NCBI GenBank assembly: GCA_030681515.1
Contig: JAUXSE010000016.1
Coordinates: 124,001-188,000, forward strand
DNA: 64,000 nt
DNA from: Geothrix sp.
Lineage (GTDB): Bacteria > Acidobacteriota > Holophagae > Holophagales > Holophagaceae
Direction: 5' to 3'
Every line of letters begins with the position of its first letter. Within the stretch, counting starts at the first letter, position 1. Both the position numbers and the translations under genes were made by a program. The notes below the pieces were generated by a model. That model saw nothing but the letters and a program-made list of their open reading frames with translations, had not been told where the DNA came from and made no database searches. Shown one piece after another: positions 7,977 through 15,628 of the stretch.

Positions 7977-8957
7977 TCAGTGGAGCAATCCCATCTTGTG
8001 GAAGCTGCTGGCCTGGCCAGCGTAGACGAAGATGTAGCGCAGCAGGAACCCGCCGAAGAGGACCAGGCTCGTGGCGGCCAGGGCCAGGTTGCGGTCGCCG
8101 TGGAAGGGCTTGCCCTTGAGCAGGCTGGGGGCCAGTTCGTAGACCTCGATGGCCAGGGGCACCAGGAGCCCGAGGCCCATGAAGAAGACCCAGAACACCA
8201 GGGTGTAGGGGCCGCCCAGGATGAGCCAGAGGGCCTGCTTCACCGCCAGGACGGACAGCGTCCCGTGGATGAGGTAGGGCAGGATGATGAAGAGCTCCAG
8301 CACGATGAACACGATGTCCAGGGTGATGAGGAACTTGGTCTCGTGGGTCTCGATGGGTTCGCGCTTGTTGAGCACCATGGCCAGCAGCAGCGCGGCCGCG
8401 CCGCTGGAGAGGGCCGAGAACAGGAACATCTGGGCCACCAGGTTGGTGTTCCAGAAGGGGCGGGCGGATACGGCGCCCAGCAGCACGCCGGTGTAGATGC
8501 CCACGCCGATGGAGAAGGGGAAGCCCACCATGGCGATGGTCTTGCGGTGGGCGGAGATGTCCACGTTCAGGCGGTGGACCAGCTTCCAGGTGGCCGGCAC
8601 CTTGCCGAACAGCGACCGCCGCCAGTCCTCGGGCAGCCAGGAGAAGGCATAGACGAAGGCGATGAGCGTGAACACCGTCAGCAGGTAGGTCCCGATGGAC
8701 ATGGGGCTTTCCCACCGGAAATGGGTGAAGAGCTTGTAGAAGCGCAGCATGTTGCCCAGGTCGAGGATGAGCAGGGCGGAGCCGATGGCCACGGGCCAGG
8801 GCGCCAGCAGGGCACCCATGCGGGCGATGCGCGGGTAGGCGGGCTGGCCGTCCACTTCCAGGTAGTTGGCGAGGCCCGCGGCGAAGAAGAGTCCGGCGGA
8901 CAGGCCGCCCAGGAACAGGTAGACGACGATGAGGAGACCCCAGTTGAGCTCATGCAT
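7977..8957 (-). CDS. NrfD/PsrC-type polytopic quinone-interacting membrane subunit
   Basis: A 326-residue integral membrane protein with about eight hydrophobic helices, starting MHELNWGLLIVVYLFLGGLSAGLFFAAGL. The N-terminal ELNWG and the GGLSAG helix are typical of NrfD/PsrC. AGGAGG lies just before the ATG, nine bases after the ferredoxin subunit stop. In known complexes this subunit carries no haem; it binds menaquinol and passes electrons to the FeS subunit. It anchors the periplasmic Mo-enzyme to the cytoplasmic membrane. Confidence 0.92.
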   Translation of the reverse strand: MHELNWGLLIVVYLFLGGLSAGLFFAAGLANYLEVDGQPAYPRIARMGALLAPWPVAIGSALLILDLGNMLRFYKLFTHFRWESPMSIGTYLLTVFTLIAFVYAFSWLPEDWRRSLFGKVPATWKLVHRLNVDISAHRKTIAMVGFPFSIGVGIYTGVLLGAVSARPFWNTNLVAQMFLFSALSSGAAALLLAMVLNKREPIETHETKFLITLDIVFIVLELFIILPYLIHGTLSVLAVKQALWLILGGPYTLVFWVFFMGLGLLVPLAIEVYELAPSLLKGKPFHGDRNLALAATSLVLFGGFLLRYIFVYAGQASSFHKMGLLH

Positions 8958-8966
8958 GGCTTCCTC

Positions 8967-9518
8967 CTAGAGCAGGTAATAGAGTTGAGGGCCGTTGCCC
9001 GTTTGGGGTTCTTTCACGCGGTAGCGGCGCGTGGCGAGCAGTTCGTGGATCCGGCTGGCGGGATCCTCCAGGTCGCCGAAGATCCGCACCTTGGAGGGGC
9101 AGGTCTCCACGCAGGCCGGCACATCGCCGCGATCCACGCGGTGGCTGCACAGGGTGCACTTGTCCACCACGCCCGTCTCCTCGACAAAGTAGCGGGCGTC
9201 GTAGGGGCAGGCGATCATGCAGTAGCGGCAGCCGATGCACTCGTCGTAGTTGACCAGCACGATGCCGTCCTTGCGCTGCCAGGAGGCCCCGGTGGGGCAC
9301 ACGCGGACGCAGGAGGGGCTTTCGCAGTGGTGGCACTGCTCCGGCTCGAAGTCCATGCGGAGCTTGGGGTACTCGCCCTGGCGGTCCTCGTTGATCCAGT
9401 CGCGGAAGTTGCCGACGGCCACGCCGTTCTCAGCCTTGCAGGCGACGACACAGGCCTTGCAGTTGATGCATTTCCTGGAGTCTATGACGAGGGCGTAGCG
9501 CCTCTTCTTCATGGCCAT
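8967..9518 (-). CDS. four-cluster ferredoxin-type electron-transfer subunit (PsrB/DmsB/NrfC-like)
   Basis: A 183-residue protein with four Cys clusters in the usual order: CINCKACVVAC, CHHCESPSCVRVCP, CIGCRYCMIACP and CTLCSHRVDRGDVPACVETCP. These coordinate four [4Fe-4S] centres that wire the NrfD subunit to the molybdenum centre. It lacks its own Tat signal, as is usual for subunits co-exported with the catalytic partner. The gene sits 12 bases after the catalytic subunit stop and 9 before nrfD. Confidence 0.95.
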   Translation of the reverse strand: MAMKKRRYALVIDSRKCINCKACVVACKAENGVAVGNFRDWINEDRQGEYPKLRMDFEPEQCHHCESPSCVRVCPTGASWQRKDGIVLVNYDECIGCRYCMIACPYDARYFVEETGVVDKCTLCSHRVDRGDVPACVETCPSKVRIFGDLEDPASRIHELLATRRYRVKEPQTGNGPQLYYLL

Positions 9519-9530
9519 GGTTCACCCCCC

Positions 9531-11717
9531 CTATGCGTTCGCGACTTTGACGAAGGTTTCGTGGAAGGCCGCGTTGCCGGAGACCTTGTCCCAGGCGGTC
9601 TCGAGGATCACCGCGTCGCTGGCGCCCACGTTGTAGACCAGGCTCTGCATCTTGGATTTCTTGCCGAAACCGTGGAGCATGAACACGCAGTCGGGACGGA
9701 TCTCCTCGGTGACGCGGACCTTGAGCTTCACGCTGCCCACGCTGCTGGTGACGGTCACATAGGTCCCGTTCTTGATGCCCAGCCGTTCCGCGGGCTTCGG
9801 GTTGATCCAGAGGTCGTTCTCCTTCATGAACTCGTTCAGCCAGATGTTGTTCGACTGGTTGGCGTGGGTGAAGTAGCCCACCCGGCCGAGAATCAGCCGG
9901 AAGCGGTCGCTGGGCGGCGGGACGGGCGCGGTGTAGACCGGCAGCCCGTCGTACCCGGCCTCCTGGAGGCGCTCGGAGAACAGCTCGATCTTGCCGGACT
10001 TGGTGACGAAGCGATGGTCGGGGTTCAGGGTCTTGCCGAAGCTGGGCTGGCCGCTGGCGGCCCATACGCCGTGCTTCTTCATGTGCTCGGCGGCCATGGG
10101 GATCGGCAGTTCCTTGAATTCGGCCTCCACCCACTGCTCGATGGTGAAGTCGAAGTAGTCGGACAAGCCAAGGCGCTTGGCCAGCCCCTGCACGATCTCC
10201 AGGTTCGGTTTCGTATCGTGTATGGGCTTCACCACCTGCTGGCGGTAGACCACGGCGGGCCAGATGCCCGGCATCACTTCGACGGGATCCGTGCGCTCCA
10301 GGTAGGTGCTCTCCGGGAAGACCACGTCGGCATACCAGGCCATGTCGCTCATGTGGACATCAATCACGGCGATGAAATCCATCTGCTCGATCATCTTCAG
10401 CGTCTTGGCCTGGTCGGGCATGGCGTTCATGGGATCCTGCTTGTAGACCATCCAGGCCTTGACCGGGTAGGGCTTTCCGCTGAGCACGTTCTCGCGCAGC
10501 TTCAGGTAGACGCCATCGCCCTTGGCGGCGAGCGGGAAGTGCTTCTCGATCTCGTCCACGCGGGCGGCCTTGGGCTCGTCCCAGGGCATGAAGAGGAACT
10601 CGCCCTTGGGCAGCTTGGCGTTGGGCACCATGCCGCCGGGCTGGTCCCAGTTGCCGATGATGGCGTTGAGGATGGCCTGGGCGCGGCGCATCTGGAAATC
10701 GTTCTGGTACCAGGAGGAGCGGCGGCCGGCGTAGTACAGGGCGCGGGGCGCGGCATCGGAGAATTCGCGGGCGATGCGGATGATGTCGGCCGCCGGAATC
10801 TCCGTCTCCTTCTCGGCCCACTCGGGGGTGTACTGCTTCACATGCTCGGCCAGCTGATCGAAGCCGGTGGTGTAGGCGGCGACGAAGTCCTTGCTGTGGC
10901 GGTTCTCCTTGATGATCACGTGGATCATGGCGAGGATGAACGCCAGGTCGGTGCCGGGCTTGACGGGGTACCACTCGTCGGCCTTGGCGGCGGTGACCGT
11001 GAACCGGGGATCGAGGTAGACGAGCTTGGCCTTGCGCTCCATCACGCTGCCGATGAGGTCCATGGTGTCGGGCGTGATGATGCTTTCGAAGCGGTTCGCG
11101 CCGGACATGATGACGAACTTGCTGTTGAGCAGGTCGAAACTCGGGACCGTTCCGAACGTCGCGCTGTAGGCCAGGTTCACCGAGGCCAGGCACAGCGTCG
11201 GATGCCGCACGAGGTTGGGCGAACCGAAGGCGAGGCCGAGGTTCTTGAAGAAGACCTCCTGGAAGCCCTCGGTGGAGGACCAGAGCGAGGCCTCGGGGCC
11301 ATGCTTCGCCTTCACCTCGGCGAGCTTCGTGGCGGCGAAGTCGAAGGCCTCGTCCCAGCTGACGGGTTTCCACTTGCCTTCGCCCCGGGCCCCCACGCGG
11401 ATCATGGGCTGCTTGAGGCGGTCGGGATCGTAGACCTGCTTGATGGCCGCGTTACCGCGCGCGCAGAGCATGTCACGGGATTTCGGATTCTCGGGATTGG
11501 GGTTCAGCTTCTTGACGAAACCGCCCTCGACCACGGCGATGGCGGAGCACTTGTTGGGGCACAACTCGCAGGTCGTGGGGACTTCCCGGTTGTCGGCGGC
11601 GGCGCTCCGGCCCTTCTTGAAATAACTGAGGCATCCCACCTGAACGGTGGCGACGGCTCCGGCGGTGACGCCCGCGGCCTGGAGGAACAGGCGGCGATCC
11701 ATGAGCTTGGTTCCCAT
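9531..11717 (-). CDS. molybdopterin (bis-MGD) oxidoreductase catalytic subunit, PsrA/PhsA-like
   Basis: A 728-residue DMSO-reductase-family enzyme. Tat signal MDRRLFLQAAGVTAGAVA; N-terminal cluster CELCPNKC...MLCARG for one [4Fe-4S]; the active-site region HPTLCLAS offers Cys as likely Mo ligand (as in PhsA/PsrA/NapA), not Ser, Asp or Sec; C-terminal MGD-binding domain with YFTHANQSNNIWLNE and ERLGIKNGTYVTV. AGGAGA precedes ATG. Family members reduce polysulfide, thiosulfate, tetrathionate, arsenate or similar; substrate cannot be fixed from sequence alone. Acts in the periplasm with the ferredoxin and NrfD subunits. MobA at 14869-15480 would supply its cofactor. Confidence 0.93.
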   Translation of the reverse strand: MGTKLMDRRLFLQAAGVTAGAVATVQVGCLSYFKKGRSAAADNREVPTTCELCPNKCSAIAVVEGGFVKKLNPNPENPKSRDMLCARGNAAIKQVYDPDRLKQPMIRVGARGEGKWKPVSWDEAFDFAATKLAEVKAKHGPEASLWSSTEGFQEVFFKNLGLAFGSPNLVRHPTLCLASVNLAYSATFGTVPSFDLLNSKFVIMSGANRFESIITPDTMDLIGSVMERKAKLVYLDPRFTVTAAKADEWYPVKPGTDLAFILAMIHVIIKENRHSKDFVAAYTTGFDQLAEHVKQYTPEWAEKETEIPAADIIRIAREFSDAAPRALYYAGRRSSWYQNDFQMRRAQAILNAIIGNWDQPGGMVPNAKLPKGEFLFMPWDEPKAARVDEIEKHFPLAAKGDGVYLKLRENVLSGKPYPVKAWMVYKQDPMNAMPDQAKTLKMIEQMDFIAVIDVHMSDMAWYADVVFPESTYLERTDPVEVMPGIWPAVVYRQQVVKPIHDTKPNLEIVQGLAKRLGLSDYFDFTIEQWVEAEFKELPIPMAAEHMKKHGVWAASGQPSFGKTLNPDHRFVTKSGKIELFSERLQEAGYDGLPVYTAPVPPPSDRFRLILGRVGYFTHANQSNNIWLNEFMKENDLWINPKPAERLGIKNGTYVTVTSSVGSVKLKVRVTEEIRPDCVFMLHGFGKKSKMQSLVYNVGASDAVILETAWDKVSGNAAFHETFVKVANA

Positions 11718-11739
11718 TCTGATCTCCTTGCCAGCGCGG

Positions 11740-11770
11740 AAAATGCCGGAGGGAAATCCTCCGGCATTTT
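11740..11770. terminator. hairpin between porin and catalytic-subunit genes
   Basis: AAAATGCCGGAGG (11740-11752), loop of five, CCTCCGGCATTTT (11758-11770): a 13-bp perfect stem with A/T ends, typical of a rho-independent terminator. It follows the minus-strand porin stop by 11 bases and precedes the Mo-enzyme ribosome site, so it may act as an attenuator giving different expression of the cytochrome/porin part and the enzyme part. Confidence 0.8.
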
Positions 11771-11781
11771 TCGCGTCGTGG

Positions 11782-13512
11782 TTAAAACTTCACTTCGATC
11801 GAGGCGTAGGTGGTCTTCACCGTGGCGGGGAAGCCGTACTGCAGCATCGGGTTCTTGCTCAGGTCGTAGGCGTCTTCCCAGCTCTGGCCGGGCATCGCGG
11901 GGCCAGGGGAGATGTGCCAGCCGCTGAAGGCGTGGCTGTACTTGTAGTCCAGGACGCCGATGCGGAAGGCGGCGTTCTTGGCGAACTGCCAGTGGATGTA
12001 GCCCTCCCAGACGTCGCCGCGGGTGCCGAGCTTTTCCGTGGCCTCGCCGGTGGCGGGGCTGTAGGTGAACCAGCGGGGGGAACCATGGTTGAACTCGGCG
12101 CCGAAGCCGAGCTTCTCGGTGGCATCCCAGCGCATGCCCACGTAGTAGGCGCTGGCGGTCTGGCTCTTGACGGCGTCACCCAGCAGACCGCCGAAGCCGG
12201 CGAGCTGGACCGTGGTGGAGGGATCCGCCGGATTCATGGTCCAGTAGGCCCCGTACTGGCTCATCTTGCCGTTGGGGTTGCTCTTGATGTAGCCATAGCT
12301 GGCGAAGTAGGTGAAGGTGTCGCCGATCTTGTGCTTCCAGGTGGCGGTCCACTGATCCATGTCGCCCAGGTTGTTTGTGGCGGTCACGTACTGGATGGAA
12401 GGCATGCCGCCCATGCCGGGCATGGCGGGCACGGGGAAGTTGTTCGTGCTGCCGAAGGGGATGTCCGTCATGTTCCCGAAGCGGTTGTAGCCCAGGTAGA
12501 AGTTCGCGCTCTGGACGCTTTCGCCGACCTGGAAGAGCAGGGGCAGGTCGAACATGGCGCCGAGGACCGTGGTGTCTTTGAGGGGGCCGATGGGGTTCAC
12601 CTGCAGGGTGGCCGCCGCGGCGTTGGGGCCCTGGGGCGTCCAGTTCACGTTGGTGAAGTTGAAGCCCACGGGTGCCGCGCTGGACTTGACGCTGCCGCCG
12701 CCGCCGAAGCCGGACTCGTAGCCCACGCCGTAGCAGATGCCGAACAGGGTGCCTTCGGGCATCCCGATCTTTTCGAGCTCGAACTTCAAGCCGATGCCGT
12801 CAATGCTGGCGTTCACGGCCAGGGCCTGGGGGGTCGCCTGGCGCTCGCCGCCCTCGCGGACCTCGAAGGGAGGGCCGTCCGTGGTGTTCTGGCGGCCGAT
12901 GGACAGGATGCCCACGGGGAGGTGGTAGACTAGGCTGGCCCGGTCCACGTGGAGGACATCGGTGCCGGGGATCTTGCCGGAGTTGAAGGAGTTCGACACG
13001 GTGTTGGGCGAGCCGTTGAAGGTCGGGACATCGGCGCCGCCGTGGACCTTGTACATCGTCAGGCGGCCCATGATCTTGGCGTTCTCGTTGATGGTGATGC
13101 CCATCTTGAGGCGCAGGCGGGTGGACCACTGGACGGAGTTGCTCCAGTCCTGGGCCGCCACGGGCTGGGTGAGGGCCATGAAGGGGTACGGGTAGCCCGG
13201 GGGCAGCGAGCCGGCGGGGGCGCCGGCGCTCTGGGCGAAGCCCATGAACTGCGTGTAGGGCTTGAAGCCCCACTCGCTGCTTTCGAAGCGGGTGCGGAGA
13301 TCGCCGCCCCACTGGATGTTGTCGCCGGCGATCTTGGTCTCGACCTTGACGAGGCGCGTGTCAACTTCCTGCGCCGCGGTGGCCTTTTCTTCGACGGCCT
13401 TCAGCTGGACCTTCAGCTGTTCGATCTGCTTCTGCAGATCCTCGTTGGATTGGGCACTCAGGGCCGCGGGTGCCAGCATGGCGACGAGGGCGAGCGTGAT
13501 GCGGGAGTTCAT
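11782..13512 (-). CDS. DUF3373-type outer-membrane porin
   Basis: A 576-residue protein with signal peptide MNSRITLALVAMLAPAALSAQ, a coiled coil (NEDLQKQIEQLKVQLKAVEEKATA), then a beta-barrel beginning IQWGGDLRTRFES and ending ASIEVKF with a terminal Phe. This layout matches the DUF3373/Geobacter-type porins, several of which are tied to metal or sulfur respiration. GGAGAA precedes ATG. Located between the cytochrome c and the Mo-enzyme genes, it could provide the outer-membrane path for the substrate or take part in a porin-cytochrome conduit; only one monohaem cytochrome is linked, so the former is more likely. Confidence 0.85.
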   Translation of the reverse strand: MNSRITLALVAMLAPAALSAQSNEDLQKQIEQLKVQLKAVEEKATAAQEVDTRLVKVETKIAGDNIQWGGDLRTRFESSEWGFKPYTQFMGFAQSAGAPAGSLPPGYPYPFMALTQPVAAQDWSNSVQWSTRLRLKMGITINENAKIMGRLTMYKVHGGADVPTFNGSPNTVSNSFNSGKIPGTDVLHVDRASLVYHLPVGILSIGRQNTTDGPPFEVREGGERQATPQALAVNASIDGIGLKFELEKIGMPEGTLFGICYGVGYESGFGGGGSVKSSAAPVGFNFTNVNWTPQGPNAAAATLQVNPIGPLKDTTVLGAMFDLPLLFQVGESVQSANFYLGYNRFGNMTDIPFGSTNNFPVPAMPGMGGMPSIQYVTATNNLGDMDQWTATWKHKIGDTFTYFASYGYIKSNPNGKMSQYGAYWTMNPADPSTTVQLAGFGGLLGDAVKSQTASAYYVGMRWDATEKLGFGAEFNHGSPRWFTYSPATGEATEKLGTRGDVWEGYIHWQFAKNAAFRIGVLDYKYSHAFSGWHISPGPAMPGQSWEDAYDLSKNPMLQYGFPATVKTTYASIEVKF

Positions 13513-13566
13513 GGGGTGTTCTCCGGGGTGGGGTTCAGGGGTGGGTTCAGGGGTAGGGGGTGGGGG
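13513..13566. repeat. G-rich low-complexity tract with G-quadruplex potential
   Basis: On the plus strand this spacer between porin and cytochrome genes is a run of G-blocks (GGGGTGGGGTTCAGGGG and similar), with the unit GGGTTCAGGGGT repeated. Many runs of four or five G separated by one to four bases satisfy the usual quadruplex rule. The genes are on the minus strand, so the G-rich strand is the template. Confidence 0.6.
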
Positions 13567-13581
13567 TAAGGGGACGAACGA

Positions 13582-13902
13582 TCAGCCGCCGCAGGTTTCG
13601 GGCTGCGGGGAATCCGAGGCGTGGTTGACCAGGAAGGTCTGCACGTCCTTGACCTGCTCGGGCTTCAGGACGGTGGTGATCGCCTCCTTGCCCTTGTTGT
13701 GCTTGCCGGCGGCGAAGTAGGCCTTCCACTGGGCCTGGGTCTTGGAGAGCGGGGTGACTTCCTTGGCCGATCCACCCGTCGCGTGGCAGGACTTGCAGGT
13801 CTTTTTGAAGAAGAACTTGCCCTTGGTATCACTGCCGCCCTGGGCGGAGAGAGGCACCGCGAGCGCGGCGACGACGGCGAGGAGCTTCAGGGTGTTCCGC
13901 AT
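13582..13902 (-). CDS. periplasmic monohaem cytochrome c
   Basis: A 106-residue protein: signal peptide MRNTLKLLAVVAALAVPLSAQ, one haem-binding CKSCH motif (KKTCKSCHATGG), and a downstream Met-poor tail rich in Lys (KGKEAITTVLKPEQVKDVQTFL). AGGAAG precedes ATG. It is the first gene of the molybdoenzyme operon, 70 bases ahead of the porin. It probably shuttles electrons in the periplasm. The distal axial ligand is not obvious: no Met is seen in the expected C-terminal position, so His or a solvent ligand is possible. Confidence 0.88.
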   Translation of the reverse strand: MRNTLKLLAVVAALAVPLSAQGGSDTKGKFFFKKTCKSCHATGGSAKEVTPLSKTQAQWKAYFAAGKHNKGKEAITTVLKPEQVKDVQTFLVNHASDSPQPETCGG

Positions 13903-14190
13903 GGAGCACTTCCTTTCTTGGGGGTTGAGGGACTTGGGCGCCGCGGTGATGCAGGTGCGGACGGCCCTGCTGAGGGGTGAATCGGACTGCTGATCGCGGC
14001 CTTGAATCCAGCGCCGCTAAATAGAGGATGAAAGGGTGTGAAACGGGGTCAAGTCGTTCGTGATCGTCATCACCATTGATTAAATAACTACCAAGTAATA
14101 TTGTTCCAACCGGCCCATTCGGGGCGAGTTCCCCTTCGGGTGCGAGGGTTGGAAGCCCCTGGTATCTTAGGAGTTTCCAGGAGCCGGTCC
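13903..14190. promoter_or_regulatory. divergent promoter region between cytochrome c operon and [2Fe-2S] gene
   Basis: A 288-base divergent spacer with an AT-rich core at about 14070-14105 (TTGATTAAATAACTACC, TAATATTGTTC). Both the molybdoenzyme operon (minus) and the ferredoxin-like gene (plus) must be read from here. I looked for a TGGCAC-N5-TTGC type sigma-54 element for the operon and did not find one. TTGAT...ACCAA is a weak dyad only. Confidence 0.4.
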
Positions 14191-14568
14191 ATGGATGCCC
14201 CCCGTACGACCCCCAGTCCCGAGCAGGACGCCGCCCTGGCGCCGGTGATCGGCCACGAGCTGGTGCGGCAGGTGCTGGTCTGCACCTCGAAAAGCTGTGC
14301 GGCGAACGGCTCCGAGGCGGTACTGGAGGCCTTCAGGGCCCGCCTGATCGAGGAGAAGCTGCTGTTCTACAAGGGCAACCAGGCCGGGGAGGTGCAGTGC
14401 ATCAACTGTGGTTCGGTGGGCTTCTGCGCCATCGGCCCAGCCGTGCTCGTGTATCCCGAAGGCATCTGGTACGCCCATGTCACGCCGGCGGACGTGCCCG
14501 AGATCATCGAAAGCCACCTGAAGGGGGGCATGCCCGTGGAGCGGCTGGTCCGGAAGCGGCTGGGCTGA
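14191..14568 (+). CDS. thioredoxin-like [2Fe-2S] ferredoxin domain protein
   Basis: A 125-residue protein with the thioredoxin-like ferredoxin fold of NuoE C-termini and clostridial-type 2Fe-2S ferredoxins: VLVCTSKSCAANGS near the front and CINCGSVGFCAIGPAVLVYPEG later, supplying the four Cys for a [2Fe-2S] cluster. The tail YAHVTPADVPEIIESHLKGGMPVERLV is the usual ending of this group. AGGAG precedes ATG at 14191. It may be an electron carrier for the neighbouring redox genes; the partner is unknown. Confidence 0.85.
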   Translation: MDAPRTTPSPEQDAALAPVIGHELVRQVLVCTSKSCAANGSEAVLEAFRARLIEEKLLFYKGNQAGEVQCINCGSVGFCAIGPAVLVYPEGIWYAHVTPADVPEIIESHLKGGMPVERLVRKRLG

Positions 14569-14605
14569 TCCCGGTACGCTCCTGGATTCCTGGAAGAGCT
14601 TTTTG

Positions 14606-14868
14606 CCGGTGATGAACAGTGATGGACGGTGGTAAGGCAGGGTTGCTTCCCGCATGGGCCCGCCTTCGGCGGCTTCCGGCTGGGCCGGAAGTCACCCAGG
14701 GGCACCACCACCGCGTTCCCCTGAAGGCGCGGTGGCGGCGCCCCTGGGCAGAGCCCATGCCGCGTACCGAACGGCCCAATCACCGTGAATCACCGTTCCT
14801 CACCGGCTGAAATCAGTTCTGCCTTTCCTCTGCGCTCTCTGTGTCCTCTGCGGTGAAACTTTCTTCTC
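14606..14868. repeat. palindromic intergenic element with inverted period-10 repeats
   Basis: The 300 bases after the ferredoxin gene hold no gene. Left arm 14606-14631 (CCGGTGATGAACAGTGATGG...) and right arm 14781-14806 (CACCGTGAATCACCGTTCC...) are inverted copies matching at 22 of 26 positions, each built of roughly ten-base units around TCACCGT. The 150-base core has GC-rich hairpins (CCGCATGGGCCCGCC, GCCGGAAG). A further short-period tract (CCTCTGCGCTCTCTGTGTCCTCTGCGG) lies at 14823-14860 just before mobA. It resembles the element at 21020-21178. Confidence 0.6.
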
Positions 14869-15480
14869 TCAGATTCCGGACGGACCTTGGTTCTCGAACG
14901 CATCACGCTCCTCCGGCGTATCCACGTCCGCCCATTCGGGGCCCTCGCGGGGCAGGGCCAGGTGGGGCAGGGAGGCCGCCAGGGCCATCAGGGAGCGCGC
15001 CGAGGACGCGGCCAGGGCCGGGCGCAGGGCCTCCGGAATCCATCCCCCCAGGGGCTGCAGATGGCCGCCGTGGAGGGCCATGACCCATCGCGCGGCGGCA
15101 GGATCCGCTGCCTCGGAGATCGCGGCCCAGCGGGCGAGACGCCCGGGGGTCCAGCGCACCTGATCGCAGGCCACGACCCACCAGCGGCCGGCTGGCGGCG
15201 CGGCGGCCATGGCCCAGGTCCGCAGGGCCACCGCCGGCCCTTCGCGGGGATCGTCGAGCCGGGGGAGTTCGGGATGGTCGGGCAGGGGATCGCCCAGCAC
15301 CAGGACCGGCGCGCCGGGGAACACGGACCCGAACACGCGCACCAGGTGGCCGCCCCAGGACCCGCCCGCGGGGTGGTCCAGCGCGTGCTTCGGCGCCCCC
15401 ATGCGGCTGCCGGCGCCGCCGCTCAGCAGCAGCATGCCGGGCTGCTGGCTCTCAGGCGGAAGGGGGAAGAGGGAGGACAC
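14869..15480 (-). CDS. mobA: molybdenum cofactor guanylyltransferase MobA-like
   Basis: A 203-residue NTP-transferase. The nucleotide-binding signature is LLLSGGAGSRMGAPKHAL near residue 17, followed by VLVLGDPLP, REGPAVALRTWAMAA and a metal-site-like WWVVACDQV. Family members add GMP to molybdopterin to give MGD in the cytoplasm, the form needed by the bis-MGD enzyme at 9531-11717. GTG start at 15480 is preceded by GGAG; an internal ATG at 15435 is also possible. The protein is slightly divergent from E. coli MobA (CDQ in place of the usual CDxP), but the context supports the assignment. Confidence 0.8.
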   Translation of the reverse strand: MSSLFPLPPESQQPGMLLLSGGAGSRMGAPKHALDHPAGGSWGGHLVRVFGSVFPGAPVLVLGDPLPDHPELPRLDDPREGPAVALRTWAMAAAPPAGRWWVVACDQVRWTPGRLARWAAISEAADPAAARWVMALHGGHLQPLGGWIPEALRPALAASSARSLMALAASLPHLALPREGPEWADVDTPEERDAFENQGPSGI

Positions 15481-15628
15481 GGCGGCTCCAGACGCTCAAG
15501 GATGCAGGCAAGGCCAGATCCCGGCCGGGGATCGTGCCCGGGGTCACAGCGAGAGCTGCCGAGGTGTCTCCGCAAACGGCCGGGGCCAGGTTCTCGGCGT
15601 GCGCCGGGGTTCATGGGATCATGGAACC

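Noticed and set aside
9531-11717. Selenocysteine enzyme (formate dehydrogenase type)
   Set aside because: The frame has no in-frame TGA, and the likely Mo ligand is Cys in HPTLCLAS.
7980-11927. 1315-codon open frame on the plus strand opposite the molybdoenzyme genes, and similar long antisense frames (for example 566-2878, 33941-35908, 35953-38211, 48129-50756)
   Set aside because: They are mirror frames of well-recognised genes in GC-rich DNA. Their translations are His/Gly/Ala/Glu-rich without any domain, and they lack ribosome sites.
13903-14190. Sigma-54 promoter for the molybdoenzyme operon
   Set aside because: An NtrC-type activator is linked, but neither strand has a convincing TGGCAC-N5-TTGCA match.
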